64,000 nucleotides of DNA, taken from CALWZE01 sp036644375. GTDB lineage: Bacteria; Bacillota; Clostridia; Oscillospirales; Ruminococcaceae. The DNA lies in the NCBI GenBank assembly GCA_036644375.1, contig JAVXQD010000006.1:1-64000 (forward strand). The letters run 5' to 3'. The notes below the pieces were generated by a model that made no database searches, was not told the DNA's origin, and worked only from the letters and a program-made list of their open reading frames with translations. Each line of letters opens with the position of its first letter. Within the stretch, counting starts at the first letter, position 1. The translations under genes and the position numbers were made by a program. Shown here one piece after another: positions 18,748-27,656 of the stretch.

Positions 18748-19013
18748 CTAAAAGCGTATATAATGTATGACAGGCAGTATAACACAAAAATCTATTATCG
18801 ACAGCAAGGATAACGACCTTCGTGCCTTGCTGCGCTGTGTACTGAAAAATGCGTGCAGCGATTGCTGCGCCGCGAATTGAAGTGGTGCCTATACTATTCA
18901 AAGACTATTCATTGAGTAGCCTTGTGATATGGATTTGCTGAATAATCCCAACGGATTATTGCAAATTACATACTTCTTTTGAGCGGGATATCTTAGTGGA
19001 GGACATTAAACTT
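18748..19013 (+). other. Long structured 5' leader of the pseudo-ABC operon
   Basis: The gap from 18605 to 19013 holds no credible gene. After the promoter it contains a good stem-loop, CAGCAAGG (18802-18809) with CCTTGCTG (18825-18832) and an inner ACGA/TCGT pair, and a second, GCAGC (18855-18859) with GCTGC (18864-18868). I do not recognise a known riboswitch, and no terminator tail follows either hairpin. Confidence 0.35.
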
Positions 19014-22000
19014 ATGGGTGATACACCGTATAGTTCCTATAATCAAGACAAAATGCAAAATAATGAACTGCAGTATTCTGAAAAGGACGGGTTTATTTTC
19101 GATCCGGTTCAGAATGCATATGTGCCGATTCCCGAACGCGGCCAATACTATCCCGAGGGTTACTCTGCGCCTCAGAATCAAAATCCGCAATATAATGAAT
19201 CTGCAGCTCCGCAATATGAGCAGATGGCGTATGAGCCGTCACCCATTATCTATGAGCAGCCGCAGTCATATGAATATACTCAATCCCCGGATGCTGCTAA
19301 TCCTGAGGGCTATGAAGCTGCGCCATATCGGTCTTCCGCCTCATATGAGCAGAGGATTTCATATGAGCCGAGAATCTCATACAATCCCCCTGCCTACGAG
19401 CCGATTATTCCGGCTGTTGAACAAATTCCATTGTATGAACAGACCCCTGTTTATGAGCCGGTTTATCCCCAAATGACTTATCAGACACCCGATGCGCAGA
19501 TATATCAGCCGCCGGTTGAGCCGATTATAGAACCGCCGAAGCACTATGATATGCCGACATTTAAGACGCGCGAATTTTCGGCGGAGCCGGTCTATGCGCC
19601 CGATTTAATGGATCATGCACCGCTTGAGCAACAGCAATATGCCCCGATATACTCCGAGCCGCGAACCGAGCCTGTGACGTATCACCCGTATCGGCCCGAG
19701 CAGGCTGCGATGCACACAGAGAGTGTGACATCAGTGCAGCGCCAGAAAGCACCGGCTGTTTCGGAAGGAATAATGGATAAGCCCGTTCGTCCAAGCGAAA
19801 GCTCTTCGCAAGTGTATGAGAGCGGTAGAATAAATCAGCCTGTGCCGGTTGTGGTAGAGGTGAAAAGACCTGCAGAGGTAACGAGAGCGGCGGTTGAACA
19901 GACGGTGACACAGGTTGCTCTTGAGGCAGTTAAGCCGACCGCACCGCAAAAACCGGCAGCTCCGGTTGTTGTCGAAGTAAAAAGACCCACAGAAGAAAAG
20001 AGAGCGGCAGAGAGTGAAAATTCGGCGCCGTCGGTTGTCCTCGAGACAGTGAAACCGACCGCGCCGCAAAAACCGGCAGCCCCCGTTATTGTAGAAGTAA
20101 AAAGATCCGCAGATGAAATGAGAGCGGCAGAGAGTGAAAATTCGGCTCCGCCGATTGTTCTTGAGACGGAAAAAACCGCAGCAGCGCAAGCGCCTAAGGT
20201 TTCGGTCATGACTGAAAAAAAAGCCGAGACAAATGTCGCCGCAGCAGCGGAGCAGACCGATGCCGTCTCTGCGGAACCCGAGACCGAACATGTCGTGCCG
20301 ATACAGCCTGCAGATGATGGCGCTCACAAAGCCGCGCCTGTTGAAGAAAAGGATGATCTGTCGAGCCTTGTCGAGGAGTTTCTGTCACTTAATCTCGGAG
20401 AAAAAGCTCAGCAGCCCATTATCACTGATGCCAAGGCGGAAGAGATTAAGCCTGCCGAAGCCCCGCAGGAAAGATCGGTCGAACAAGAGGCGCAGTCATT
20501 GACGGAACCGGAACCGGATGACTTGATTAAAATGGGCATTGCCCCGGCATTGACCCCTAAGGAGAAAGAAAGTTCGGATATTCCCGAGAATCATGTAAAG
20601 GCTCAGAACAGCAAAGCAGCGGAGATTGAAGTGCAGCAATCCGATGCTGAGCGTGCAGATAATACCAAACATGCAGATGTGCCTAAAAAGGCAGCGGCAG
20701 TTGAGTCAAATCCTGCCGACAGCGCCGAGGGCGGAGATTTTGAGCCGATGTTCGGCATTGAATTTGATGCGCCGATGTCGGATAACTTTGTAGTAGAGCC
20801 TGTAATTCCTGAGGCGGAGCCTGTTGTTCCGAAAATCAAAAAGGAACAAATACCACTCGAGTCAGCCAAAAAATCCGATAAAACGCAGGGCAGTGCGCCT
20901 GCACATGAGGCTGAAACGGTCAACTTCGGCACGTTTGATGACGATGTGAATACAGATGGAGAATCATCTCCTTTCTTTACGTTCGATAAGCCGGAAGAGT
21001 CCAAGGGTGTTGAGACAATGATATTCAACGGCTTTGGAGATGAGTTTCCCGATAGTGCTGACGATTTAAAATCATCAGATAGTCCGTCAGAAGGTCTGAG
21101 GGATAAAGATGCCTCCAAATCGGATGAATTCAAAAGCGAAGAGGAGCCGCTTGAATTTGCTCCGCTCGAAAATGCAGAGGGTCCGATAAGCTTCGGCGGA
21201 TTCGGTGAAATCGAAAAAGACAATGAAAACATGAATTTCGGCAGTTTCGCCGTGAGCGAAGATGACGAACCATTGAGCTTCGATAATTTTGCAGAGCCGG
21301 ATGACGGTGCGTCTCCTTTCGGATTTCCTGATTTTGATAAAGAAGGTGAGGATAGCTCTGAATTTGGCGGATTTATGCCGATAGATGACGGTGAATCCCG
21401 GTTTGGCGGCGATGATTTCGTCAATTTCGGGGGCATGTCTGACGATGGAAATAGTGCATTTGAAGCTGCGGACGAACCGACCGATGACGTTGTTTTTCCG
21501 AGTTCTGTGAATGCGAGCGACAACAGCGCAGATAAAGGCGCAGAGCAGGACAAAACCGAAGATGTGGCAGATGAACCGCAGTTTGGCGGATTCGGGTCGT
21601 TCGGGGATATTGTTGAGGATGAGGAGAATTCAGATTTTGGCAAGCCGTCGCTCAGCGCCAATTTATTTGATACTGCGTTTATTCCGCCTGCCGGCAATCC
21701 TGATGACACGGAGCATGGCGAGATATTCGATATTGCCAACAATCTCGGGCAGGCAGTTCTTTCAAGAAGTTACAATGAGTCGTTCACCGACAATAATCTT
21801 ATTTCGGAAGGCAAAAATCTTGTTCTCGGTGTAAATAATATTACGTCAGAATACTATGTCAGCGATAAGGGCTCGCAGCCATACGCAATGTTCACAAACG
21901 CATCGTTTGCGCTGCGTGAGGGTGCCTGTCTTGCGATGGTCAGTGAGATTCCTCTTGCTTCGTATGCACTGGCACGTGCGATTTCAGAGAGCTATGACAA

Positions 22001-22748
22001 TGCCGAGCCTAATGTGACCTTATCGGACAATGAGGACGAAGCGCCACGTGAAATTCTTTATGTCGGAAGCGACGCCCTGATTCCTGAGGAGATGACCTGC
22101 ATTCAGTTTTTGCTATATGTCCTCAGCGGAGTCAAAGGTGAGAGCGCGGCAGAGCGGGAAGAGCGAGTTCGACAGGTTCTTTCGCAAGTCGGCCTCGGAG
22201 AATTTGAGGATGACCTTATGGCGGATATGTCACACAACAAACGCCTGTTGGTGCTGACACTTTCCGCGGCGCTTAATCCGAATATCGGATGTGTTATTTT
22301 CAACGACAGCAGTTTCAATATCGAGGGTGTTGAAGAAAATATTGCGAAGCGCGTTTTTGCTCTGTTGGGTGCATCGGGCAAATGTTCTATTTTGTCCTGC
22401 TGCTCAAAATATTTAATGGCAACTGTCGCAAACCGCGTGTTGGTGATAAATCGCGGACATGTTGTTTTTAATGGAAGCTACAGAAAATTCATAGATGGAA
22501 ATTGCCTTGGCATAATGTCATTCACAACCAATAACGCCAAAAATACGGTTGATACTATTTCGAAAAAATTTCCGAACGTCACTGCCCTAAACAAGGGAAA
22601 TCTTGTTTATCTTATTCGCAAGGACGACGGGGATGTTGATATAGATGAACTTTTGCAGTCGGCGATGTCGCTTGGTGCAGAGTACAATTCGGTTGTTATG
22701 GATGACAAATCATTTGAGGTTGCGCTCAAGGAGGTGCTTAGTCTATGA
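19014..22748 (+). CDS. Large low-complexity protein with C-terminal degenerate ABC ATPase domain
   Basis: A 1244-residue protein that I do not recognise as a whole. Residues about 25-260 are Tyr/Pro/Glu-rich; 278-400 hold 40-residue tandem repeats (APVVVEVKRP unit); about 575-895 are acidic with some 14 Phe-Gly pairs (FGGFG, NFGSF). Residues about 930-1244 follow the layout of an ABC ATPase with a C-terminal extension, but catalytic motifs are gone: VSEIPLAS near 976-983 where Walker A should be, MSHNKR for the signature (1072-1077), Asn1097-Asp1098 in place of Asp-Glu of Walker B, and Cys about 1130 for the H-loop His. ATP hydrolysis is therefore unlikely. ATG at 19014 was chosen over GTG 18996 because GGAGGA lies 10 bases upstream. 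It overlaps the next gene, a membrane protein, by four bases. Confidence 0.85.
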   Translation: MGDTPYSSYNQDKMQNNELQYSEKDGFIFDPVQNAYVPIPERGQYYPEGYSAPQNQNPQYNESAAPQYEQMAYEPSPIIYEQPQSYEYTQSPDAANPEGYEAAPYRSSASYEQRISYEPRISYNPPAYEPIIPAVEQIPLYEQTPVYEPVYPQMTYQTPDAQIYQPPVEPIIEPPKHYDMPTFKTREFSAEPVYAPDLMDHAPLEQQQYAPIYSEPRTEPVTYHPYRPEQAAMHTESVTSVQRQKAPAVSEGIMDKPVRPSESSSQVYESGRINQPVPVVVEVKRPAEVTRAAVEQTVTQVALEAVKPTAPQKPAAPVVVEVKRPTEEKRAAESENSAPSVVLETVKPTAPQKPAAPVIVEVKRSADEMRAAESENSAPPIVLETEKTAAAQAPKVSVMTEKKAETNVAAAAEQTDAVSAEPETEHVVPIQPADDGAHKAAPVEEKDDLSSLVEEFLSLNLGEKAQQPIITDAKAEEIKPAEAPQERSVEQEAQSLTEPEPDDLIKMGIAPALTPKEKESSDIPENHVKAQNSKAAEIEVQQSDAERADNTKHADVPKKAAAVESNPADSAEGGDFEPMFGIEFDAPMSDNFVVEPVIPEAEPVVPKIKKEQIPLESAKKSDKTQGSAPAHEAETVNFGTFDDDVNTDGESSPFFTFDKPEESKGVETMIFNGFGDEFPDSADDLKSSDSPSEGLRDKDASKSDEFKSEEEPLEFAPLENAEGPISFGGFGEIEKDNENMNFGSFAVSEDDEPLSFDNFAEPDDGASPFGFPDFDKEGEDSSEFGGFMPIDDGESRFGGDDFVNFGGMSDDGNSAFEAADEPTDDVVFPSSVNASDNSADKGAEQDKTEDVADEPQFGGFGSFGDIVEDEENSDFGKPSLSANLFDTAFIPPAGNPDDTEHGEIFDIANNLGQAVLSRSYNESFTDNNLISEGKNLVLGVNNITSEYYVSDKGSQPYAMFTNASFALREGACLAMVSEIPLASYALARAISESYDNAEPNVTLSDNEDEAPREILYVGSDALIPEEMTCIQFLLYVLSGVKGESAAEREERVRQVLSQVGLGEFEDDLMADMSHNKRLLVLTLSAALNPNIGCVIFNDSSFNIEGVEENIAKRVFALLGASGKCSILSCCSKYLMATVANRVLVINRGHVVFNGSYRKFIDGNCLGIMSFTTNNAKNTVDTISKKFPNVTALNKGNLVYLIRKDDGDVDIDELLQSAMSLGAEYNSVVMDDKSFEVALKEVLSL
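19845..20215 (+). repeat. In-frame tandem repeats of 117-120 bp
   Basis: Two near-identical 120-bp units begin at 19932 and 20052, preceded by a diverged unit 117 bp earlier. Each encodes about 40 residues with the core KPTAPQKPAAPVVVEVKR followed by RAAESENSAP. The high nucleotide identity implies recent duplication and likely length variation among strains. Confidence 0.8.
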
Positions 22749-23785
22749 TAAATAAAGCCGCAAGCGGCTCCGGCTTTACGAGAAAATATGACTACAGGCG
22801 TTACAAGCTCACAATAGGATACACCTTGTTTTTTTCCTTTGTCTTATTTGGAATTACCTTTGCAATATCGAGATTTGCGGCAGGAAGCTCGGGTCTGCTC
22901 CCTCAGTTTATGCAGACAACGGTTTTCGGACAGCTGTATTTGTATAATATAGTTGCGCTTGCACTCATGGCAATCGGGCTGATTATATTTCCGAAAATGA
23001 TGATTTTCGATGATATTCCGACAAACAGGTGGAACTTGTTTTTTAAAAGCGGAATCAGTATCGGAAAACTCATCGGAAACAAGGTCTTGTTTTGTGTGTG
23101 TTCGATTTTGCGTGTATATGCCATAGGTGCTCTCGGCGCTTTACTGCTTGGCTTATTGACTAAATCGGGAGATACTCAGGCAGGTATTTTACAATGGGTG
23201 CTGACATTCCTTCTCGGAATATGTATGTTGATGACACTCATAATGCCGGCTGTCTTTTTCGGCTCATTTTTATATAACAGATTTGTATTGAGTGCCATTT
23301 TACTCGTATCCTCATTGGGAATAGGTTTCTTGCTTTTTTCAGCGGGATACATAACTCCCGCTGATGAGACGGTGGCTCTTCAGAGCATGATGGCATTGAT
23401 AAGGTTTTCACCCACGAGCCTTTTGATTATCTCTATTGCATGCTCGATACTGTTTACAGTCGGTGCGTTTATGCTTGCCAGCTCTAAAATCAAGAATTAC
23501 GAAATTGAGGAGCTTGACGATGACGAGCTGATACAGCTCGGAATAACAAAGGATATAGTTGTTTACGAGCGCGACGAAGACGACTACGAGGTGGCAATCT
23601 CCGGCCCTGAAATTTTTGATGTCGAGAGCTCGGTACCCGAACCGAAATTCGAACGCACCGGTACTGATTCAGACGACGATGATGATGTTCCTCGAAAAAA
23701 GAAAAAAGAAAAAAAGTCCAAAAAAGAAAAAAAGAGAAATCGACGAGACGACGATGACGATGATGACGACGATGACGACGAATAA
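22745..23785 (+). CDS. ABC-2-like six-helix membrane protein with charged tail
   Basis: A 346-residue protein with about six predicted membrane helices (roughly 24-46, 66-86, 108-140, 148-172, 178-200 and 222-246), resembling an ABC-2 type permease. The cytoplasmic tail (about 250-346) is very acidic, then has a Lys-rich block (RKKKKEKKSKKEKK) and ends in a run of eleven Asp and a Glu. ATG overlaps the stop of the pseudo-ABC gene, so the two are probably made together and form a complex. Since the associated ATPase domain lacks catalytic motifs, active transport by this pair is doubtful. Family not identified with confidence. Confidence 0.8.
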   Translation: MINKAASGSGFTRKYDYRRYKLTIGYTLFFSFVLFGITFAISRFAAGSSGLLPQFMQTTVFGQLYLYNIVALALMAIGLIIFPKMMIFDDIPTNRWNLFFKSGISIGKLIGNKVLFCVCSILRVYAIGALGALLLGLLTKSGDTQAGILQWVLTFLLGICMLMTLIMPAVFFGSFLYNRFVLSAILLVSSLGIGFLLFSAGYITPADETVALQSMMALIRFSPTSLLIISIACSILFTVGAFMLASSKIKNYEIEELDDDELIQLGITKDIVVYERDEDDYEVAISGPEIFDVESSVPEPKFERTGTDSDDDDDVPRKKKKEKKSKKEKKRNRRDDDDDDDDDDDE

Positions 23786-23844
23786 AATCAGTCACAATCA
23801 GATGGGCATTTAATCGAAGCTGATAATTTAATGATTATGCTTTT

Positions 23845-23898
23845 AAACGGTATTGTGCTTGCGCGGGAAACTTTCCCCACAGACACAATGCCGTTTTT
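23845..23898 (+). terminator. Terminator of the pseudo-ABC operon
   Basis: AAACGGTATTGTG (23845-23857) pairs with CACAATGCCGTTT, with an inner GGGAAA/TTTCCC helix, followed by TTTTT on the plus strand. Confidence 0.8.
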
Positions 23899-23940
23899 AA
23901 TGTTGTCATAGAGAGCTGTAGCGGCCTGCTGATAAATAAT

Positions 23941-23970
23941 GCCCGCATATTGTTGTTGCAATATGCGGGC
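23941..23970 (-). terminator. Stem-loop, possible terminator of the dac operon
   Basis: GCCCGCATATTG and CAATATGCGGGC form a perfect 12-bp stem with a 6-base loop, 110 bases beyond the dac stop. Read on the minus strand it is followed by ATTATTTATC, a weak T-rich tail. Confidence 0.5.
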
Positions 23971-24079
23971 AAAATCAAAAGCCAATGGCAATAAAATTTA
24001 TGAGTGGCAGCGGTTAAGCTGAGCATTTATGAAGACAGCCGCAAATCACAATACCGACTGAGACAATGAATATATCGGC

Positions 24080-25432
24080 TTATGGTTTTCTTCGATTGGA
24101 GCTGTTGCCTCTTCCTTTCTTTTTGCGGCGTTTGCGATTTCTCTGTGATGCCGGTACAATCACCAGCGCATAGTACAGATATAGCGCAACAAACAGCAGC
24201 AAAATTGCATAGATTATCTTTGCGGTTGTTGAGGTTAAAAGTCGGCTGATGCTGTCCATTAAAAGAACAAACCTGTCAAGCTCGATAGCTTCGCGGGAAA
24301 CAAGCGGAATCTCATCGACGGTTTCCCCATCTACAATCACCCTCATTGAGCCGATAACCTGTCCGGCAGCTACAGGTGCATTTATGAATTCGGGTACAGA
24401 GGGTTCATACACTACAGCGGGCGGTGTTTCGCTGTTTTTATTGTAGACGGTGTACAGCTCTGTTTCAGGGTACAGTACCAAGGAATCCTTTTTCGATGCG
24501 TGCTTAAGCTCGATTTCTGCGTAAATGGTGTCAAGATCGCAGATATTCATCATGTCCAAATTATCAAACGCCCAGTCATAAATAAGGCGTGTTTCGGTGA
24601 ATGCCGACTGACCGCTTCCCCAAATACGTCCGTCAGGCTCAAATGGGGCACCGAGTATTACAAGCAGATAATTCATGCCGTTCTTTTGGGCGGCAGAGAC
24701 AAAGCAGCGTCCGGCTTCATCGGTTGTGCCGGTTTTTATGCCCTTGATATATGGCGTATAGTAACCGCTGTTCGGGTCCTGCATAAGCACTGTTGTTGCA
24801 AGCGTGACCTCTGCATTTTTGTTAGTTGCCGCCTTGGTGTAGCGCGCCATCTGACTGATTTCCCAAAATCCCGGTATGCCGAGAGCCCATTCGGTTATGA
24901 TTGCAAGGTCATGAGCGGTGGAATAGTGGTCGGCGATAAAAACCCCGCTTGGATTTGTGAAATGCGTATTTACGCAGCCAAGCTCCTGAGCCTTGCTGTT
25001 CATCATATCTATAAAGGCAGCGCCTCCGTAATAGTCTCGGACAGTTGATGCCGCCTCGTTGCCCGACTGAATCATCATGCAGCATATCAGATCATACATC
25101 GAAAGCTCCTCGCCTGCCACAAGTCCGGAGGTTGACACATCCAGCCCGTCAAATTCGGCCCAGACGTCGAGCGGAACGGTGACGAGAGTTCCCTTGAGGT
25201 CAGAGCACAGCTCCATGGCAAGCGCGGCGGTCATGATTTTTGTTGTTGAGGCGGGATGCACCTGAACATCGGCGTTCTTTTGAAAAATCACCTCATCTGT
25301 ATCGAGATTCAACAGATAGACCTCATTGGAAACCGTATCTATGTTAAAGCCGAAATCACGGGCGAACACAGGTGCACATGCAGATATTGCGATAAGAATG
25401 CAAATTATTGTTGATATAGTTTTTTTTATCAT
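24080..25432 (-). CDS. D-alanyl-D-alanine carboxypeptidase (DacF/PBP5-like)
   Basis: Secreted penicillin-binding protein that trims the terminal D-Ala from peptidoglycan stem peptides. A signal peptide (about residues 1-25) precedes the S11 peptidase domain with its three catalytic motifs: STTK at 62-65, SGN at 123-125 and KTG at 233-235. A hydrophobic helix near 410-430 and a basic tail (RNRKRRKKKGRG) form a C-terminal membrane anchor. I placed the start at the ATG at 25432, where the signal peptide begins, rather than at the TTG 21 bases upstream. It is last in a gls24-fakA-recG-dac gene run. Confidence 0.92.
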   Translation of the reverse strand: MIKKTISTIICILIAISACAPVFARDFGFNIDTVSNEVYLLNLDTDEVIFQKNADVQVHPASTTKIMTAALAMELCSDLKGTLVTVPLDVWAEFDGLDVSTSGLVAGEELSMYDLICCMMIQSGNEAASTVRDYYGGAAFIDMMNSKAQELGCVNTHFTNPSGVFIADHYSTAHDLAIITEWALGIPGFWEISQMARYTKAATNKNAEVTLATTVLMQDPNSGYYTPYIKGIKTGTTDEAGRCFVSAAQKNGMNYLLVILGAPFEPDGRIWGSGQSAFTETRLIYDWAFDNLDMMNICDLDTIYAEIELKHASKKDSLVLYPETELYTVYNKNSETPPAVVYEPSVPEFINAPVAAGQVIGSMRVIVDGETVDEIPLVSREAIELDRFVLLMDSISRLLTSTTAKIIYAILLLFVALYLYYALVIVPASQRNRKRRKKKGRGNSSNRRKP

Positions 25433-25455
25433 GTGTATATTAATCCTTTGCAAAA

Positions 25456-27501
25456 TCAGTTCATTGCGGCTTCGCTTTCCGCAAACATCAGCTTAATCTG
25501 CTCTTTCAACGCTTTGTGCTCAGGCCTTGAAAGCTTTTCATCATCCGTCAGAATAGCTTTTGCGGCATCCGATGCATTATACAGAACATTTTCATCGTTC
25601 GCAAGGTCCGCGATATGAAGCTCGGGCAGACCGTGCTGTCGCCTGCCGAAAAAATCTCCTGGACCTCTGAGCTTGAGGTCATGGCGCGCAATTTCAAAGC
25701 CGTCATTTGTTCTTGTCATTATTTCGAGCCTTGATTTGGCATTTTCGGATTTTGACCCCGAAACGAGCACACAGGTGCTTTCACCGCTTCCGCGTCCTAC
25801 TCTGCCGCGAAGCTGATGCAGTGCCGAAAGTCCGAAACGCTCCGCGTTTTCGATTATCATAAGTGTGGCATTCGGCACATCAACGCCGACCTCAATTACG
25901 GTGGTTGACACAAGAACAGAAAGCTCGCCGCTCGTAAATGCATCCATTACGGCGGCTTTTTCAGCGGGCTTCATCCGTCCATGCACGAGTCCTACCGATA
26001 TGCCATGAAGATAATTATTTTCGAGTTCCCGTTTGTAATCGCTTGCGGACACTGTGTTTTCAAGTGCCTCGCTGTCCTCGACCAAAGGGCAGACGATATA
26101 GGCCTGATGACCCGCTGCGACAGTTTTGCGCACATATCCGATATAGCGCTCGCGCAGAGTGTCATTCACAAGAAAGGTCTTTACGGGCGTTCTACCGGGC
26201 GGTATCTCGTCGAGTACCGAGATGTCGAGGTCACCGTAGATGATAAGCGCGAGGGTGCGTGGAATTGGTGTAGCGGACATGACGAGCAGATGAGGGTGTT
26301 CGCCCTTAAGAGCGAGCAGTGAGCGCTGTTCAACGCCGAAACGATGCTGCTCATCGGCGATTACAAAGCCGAGCTTTTTAAAGTGCACAGCTTCGGCGAT
26401 GAGGGCGTGTGTGCCGATAACGAGTCCGCAGTCTCCGCTTTCGATGCGGGCAAGCAGCTCAATGCGTGCTTTTCCCTTTACCGAGCCGGTTAAAAGACCT
26501 ACGGATATACCGAACGGTGCAAGCATTTTCGCAAATGTGGCGGCGTGTTGGGTTGCCAATATTTCGGTCGGAGCCATCACGGCGCTCTGATATCCGCTTG
26601 CCGCTGCCCTATACACACAAGCGGCGGCGCACACGGTTTTGCCGCTGCCTACGTCACCTTGTAAAAGTCTGCTCATAGGGTTTGTTTTTGTCAGATCGGA
26701 TGCAATTTCTTTGATGCTGCGAATCTGCGCACGGGTAAGCCGATACGGAAGAGATTTCGCAAATACGTTGAGATCGCCCTTGTCCAGAACAGCGGACGTA
26801 GTGCTTCGATTGCGGCTTTTCATAAGGTGCATTCCGAGAGACAGGGTCAAAAGCTCTTCAAAAATCAATCTGCTTTTTGCGCTTGACGCCTGTTCCAACG
26901 AGGAGGGAAAATGAATATCATGAATTGCTCGCTGCCGCGAAATAAGTGAATATTTATCAAGTAAGCTCTGCGGAAGAGTCTCTGTGAGCGACTCCTTGCA
27001 AAGCTCATATGCCATCCGCATATGATTTTCAATAATTTTGGAGCTTAAGCCCTCGGTCAGCGGATACCGAGGAGTGAGCGAAACAACCTTTTCGGGCTTT
27101 AGCATCATCGGGTTGATAATTTCCCGCGACAGCAGACCGCCCGAGAGCCTGCCGTAAAAAATATATTCCCCGCCTATTGTCAATGCGGCGGGAGCAAATT
27201 TATTGTTGAAATATGTCACTGTCAAAGCTGAGGTGTCATCGCCGCACTGAACCTTAAATACGGTTTTTCCGCCTCGAACACGAACAGGTGCCGATTTTGA
27301 GTAAACGACAGCTTTCACAGCGCAGGGAATACCAAGCGGCGCATCGGCTATGGGTAACGAGTCGAGCATATTTATATAACTTCGGGGATAAAAGCGAAGG
27401 AGAGAGTCAAGAGAAGTAACACCCAGTTTTTTAAAAAGCTGGGCACGGCGCTCCCCGATACCTTTCAGGCATCTGATATCCTGTTGAAGACAGTTAGCCA
27501 T
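25456..27501 (-). CDS. recG: ATP-dependent DNA helicase RecG
   Basis: Branch-migration helicase for stalled forks and Holliday junctions. The 681-residue product has an N-terminal wedge/OB domain (about 60-150), a helicase core with Walker A GDVGSGKT, the ADEQHRFGVEQR motif that replaces a plain DEAH box, and SATPIPRTLAL. The reading frame stays open to 27585, but MANCLQQDIRCLKGIG is the usual start and a GAGGG lies just upstream, so I use the ATG at 27501. It is separated from dac by 23 bases. Confidence 0.95.
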   Translation of the reverse strand: MANCLQQDIRCLKGIGERRAQLFKKLGVTSLDSLLRFYPRSYINMLDSLPIADAPLGIPCAVKAVVYSKSAPVRVRGGKTVFKVQCGDDTSALTVTYFNNKFAPAALTIGGEYIFYGRLSGGLLSREIINPMMLKPEKVVSLTPRYPLTEGLSSKIIENHMRMAYELCKESLTETLPQSLLDKYSLISRQRAIHDIHFPSSLEQASSAKSRLIFEELLTLSLGMHLMKSRNRSTTSAVLDKGDLNVFAKSLPYRLTRAQIRSIKEIASDLTKTNPMSRLLQGDVGSGKTVCAAACVYRAAASGYQSAVMAPTEILATQHAATFAKMLAPFGISVGLLTGSVKGKARIELLARIESGDCGLVIGTHALIAEAVHFKKLGFVIADEQHRFGVEQRSLLALKGEHPHLLVMSATPIPRTLALIIYGDLDISVLDEIPPGRTPVKTFLVNDTLRERYIGYVRKTVAAGHQAYIVCPLVEDSEALENTVSASDYKRELENNYLHGISVGLVHGRMKPAEKAAVMDAFTSGELSVLVSTTVIEVGVDVPNATLMIIENAERFGLSALHQLRGRVGRGSGESTCVLVSGSKSENAKSRLEIMTRTNDGFEIARHDLKLRGPGDFFGRRQHGLPELHIADLANDENVLYNASDAAKAILTDDEKLSRPEHKALKEQIKLMFAESEAAMN

Positions 27502-27656
27502 ATGACCCTCAAATAAGCAGAGGGCGACCGTTAAAAGCCGCCCACCACAAAAAATAGATTGTATTGATTTTCGAACAAATAGCATACAGACACGGCGTAT
27601 GCAGCCTGAAATTCAATCAATAGCAGAGATAGAAAGCTGCAGTTGAATTCAAGATT

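Noticed and set aside
17984..18901. 305-codon minus-strand frame covering the end of addA
   Set aside because: Antisense to a well-supported addA C-terminal nuclease domain; no conserved domain or ribosome site.
20603..21742. 379-codon minus-strand frame, Ser/Pro/Ala-rich
   Set aside because: Antisense shadow of the acidic region of the pseudo-ABC protein; its composition follows from the complementary codons and it has no ribosome site.
23740..23785. Poly-Asp tract as a frameshift artefact
   Set aside because: The frame is uninterrupted, ends in a normal stop, and is followed by a clear terminator, so the tract is treated as real coding sequence.
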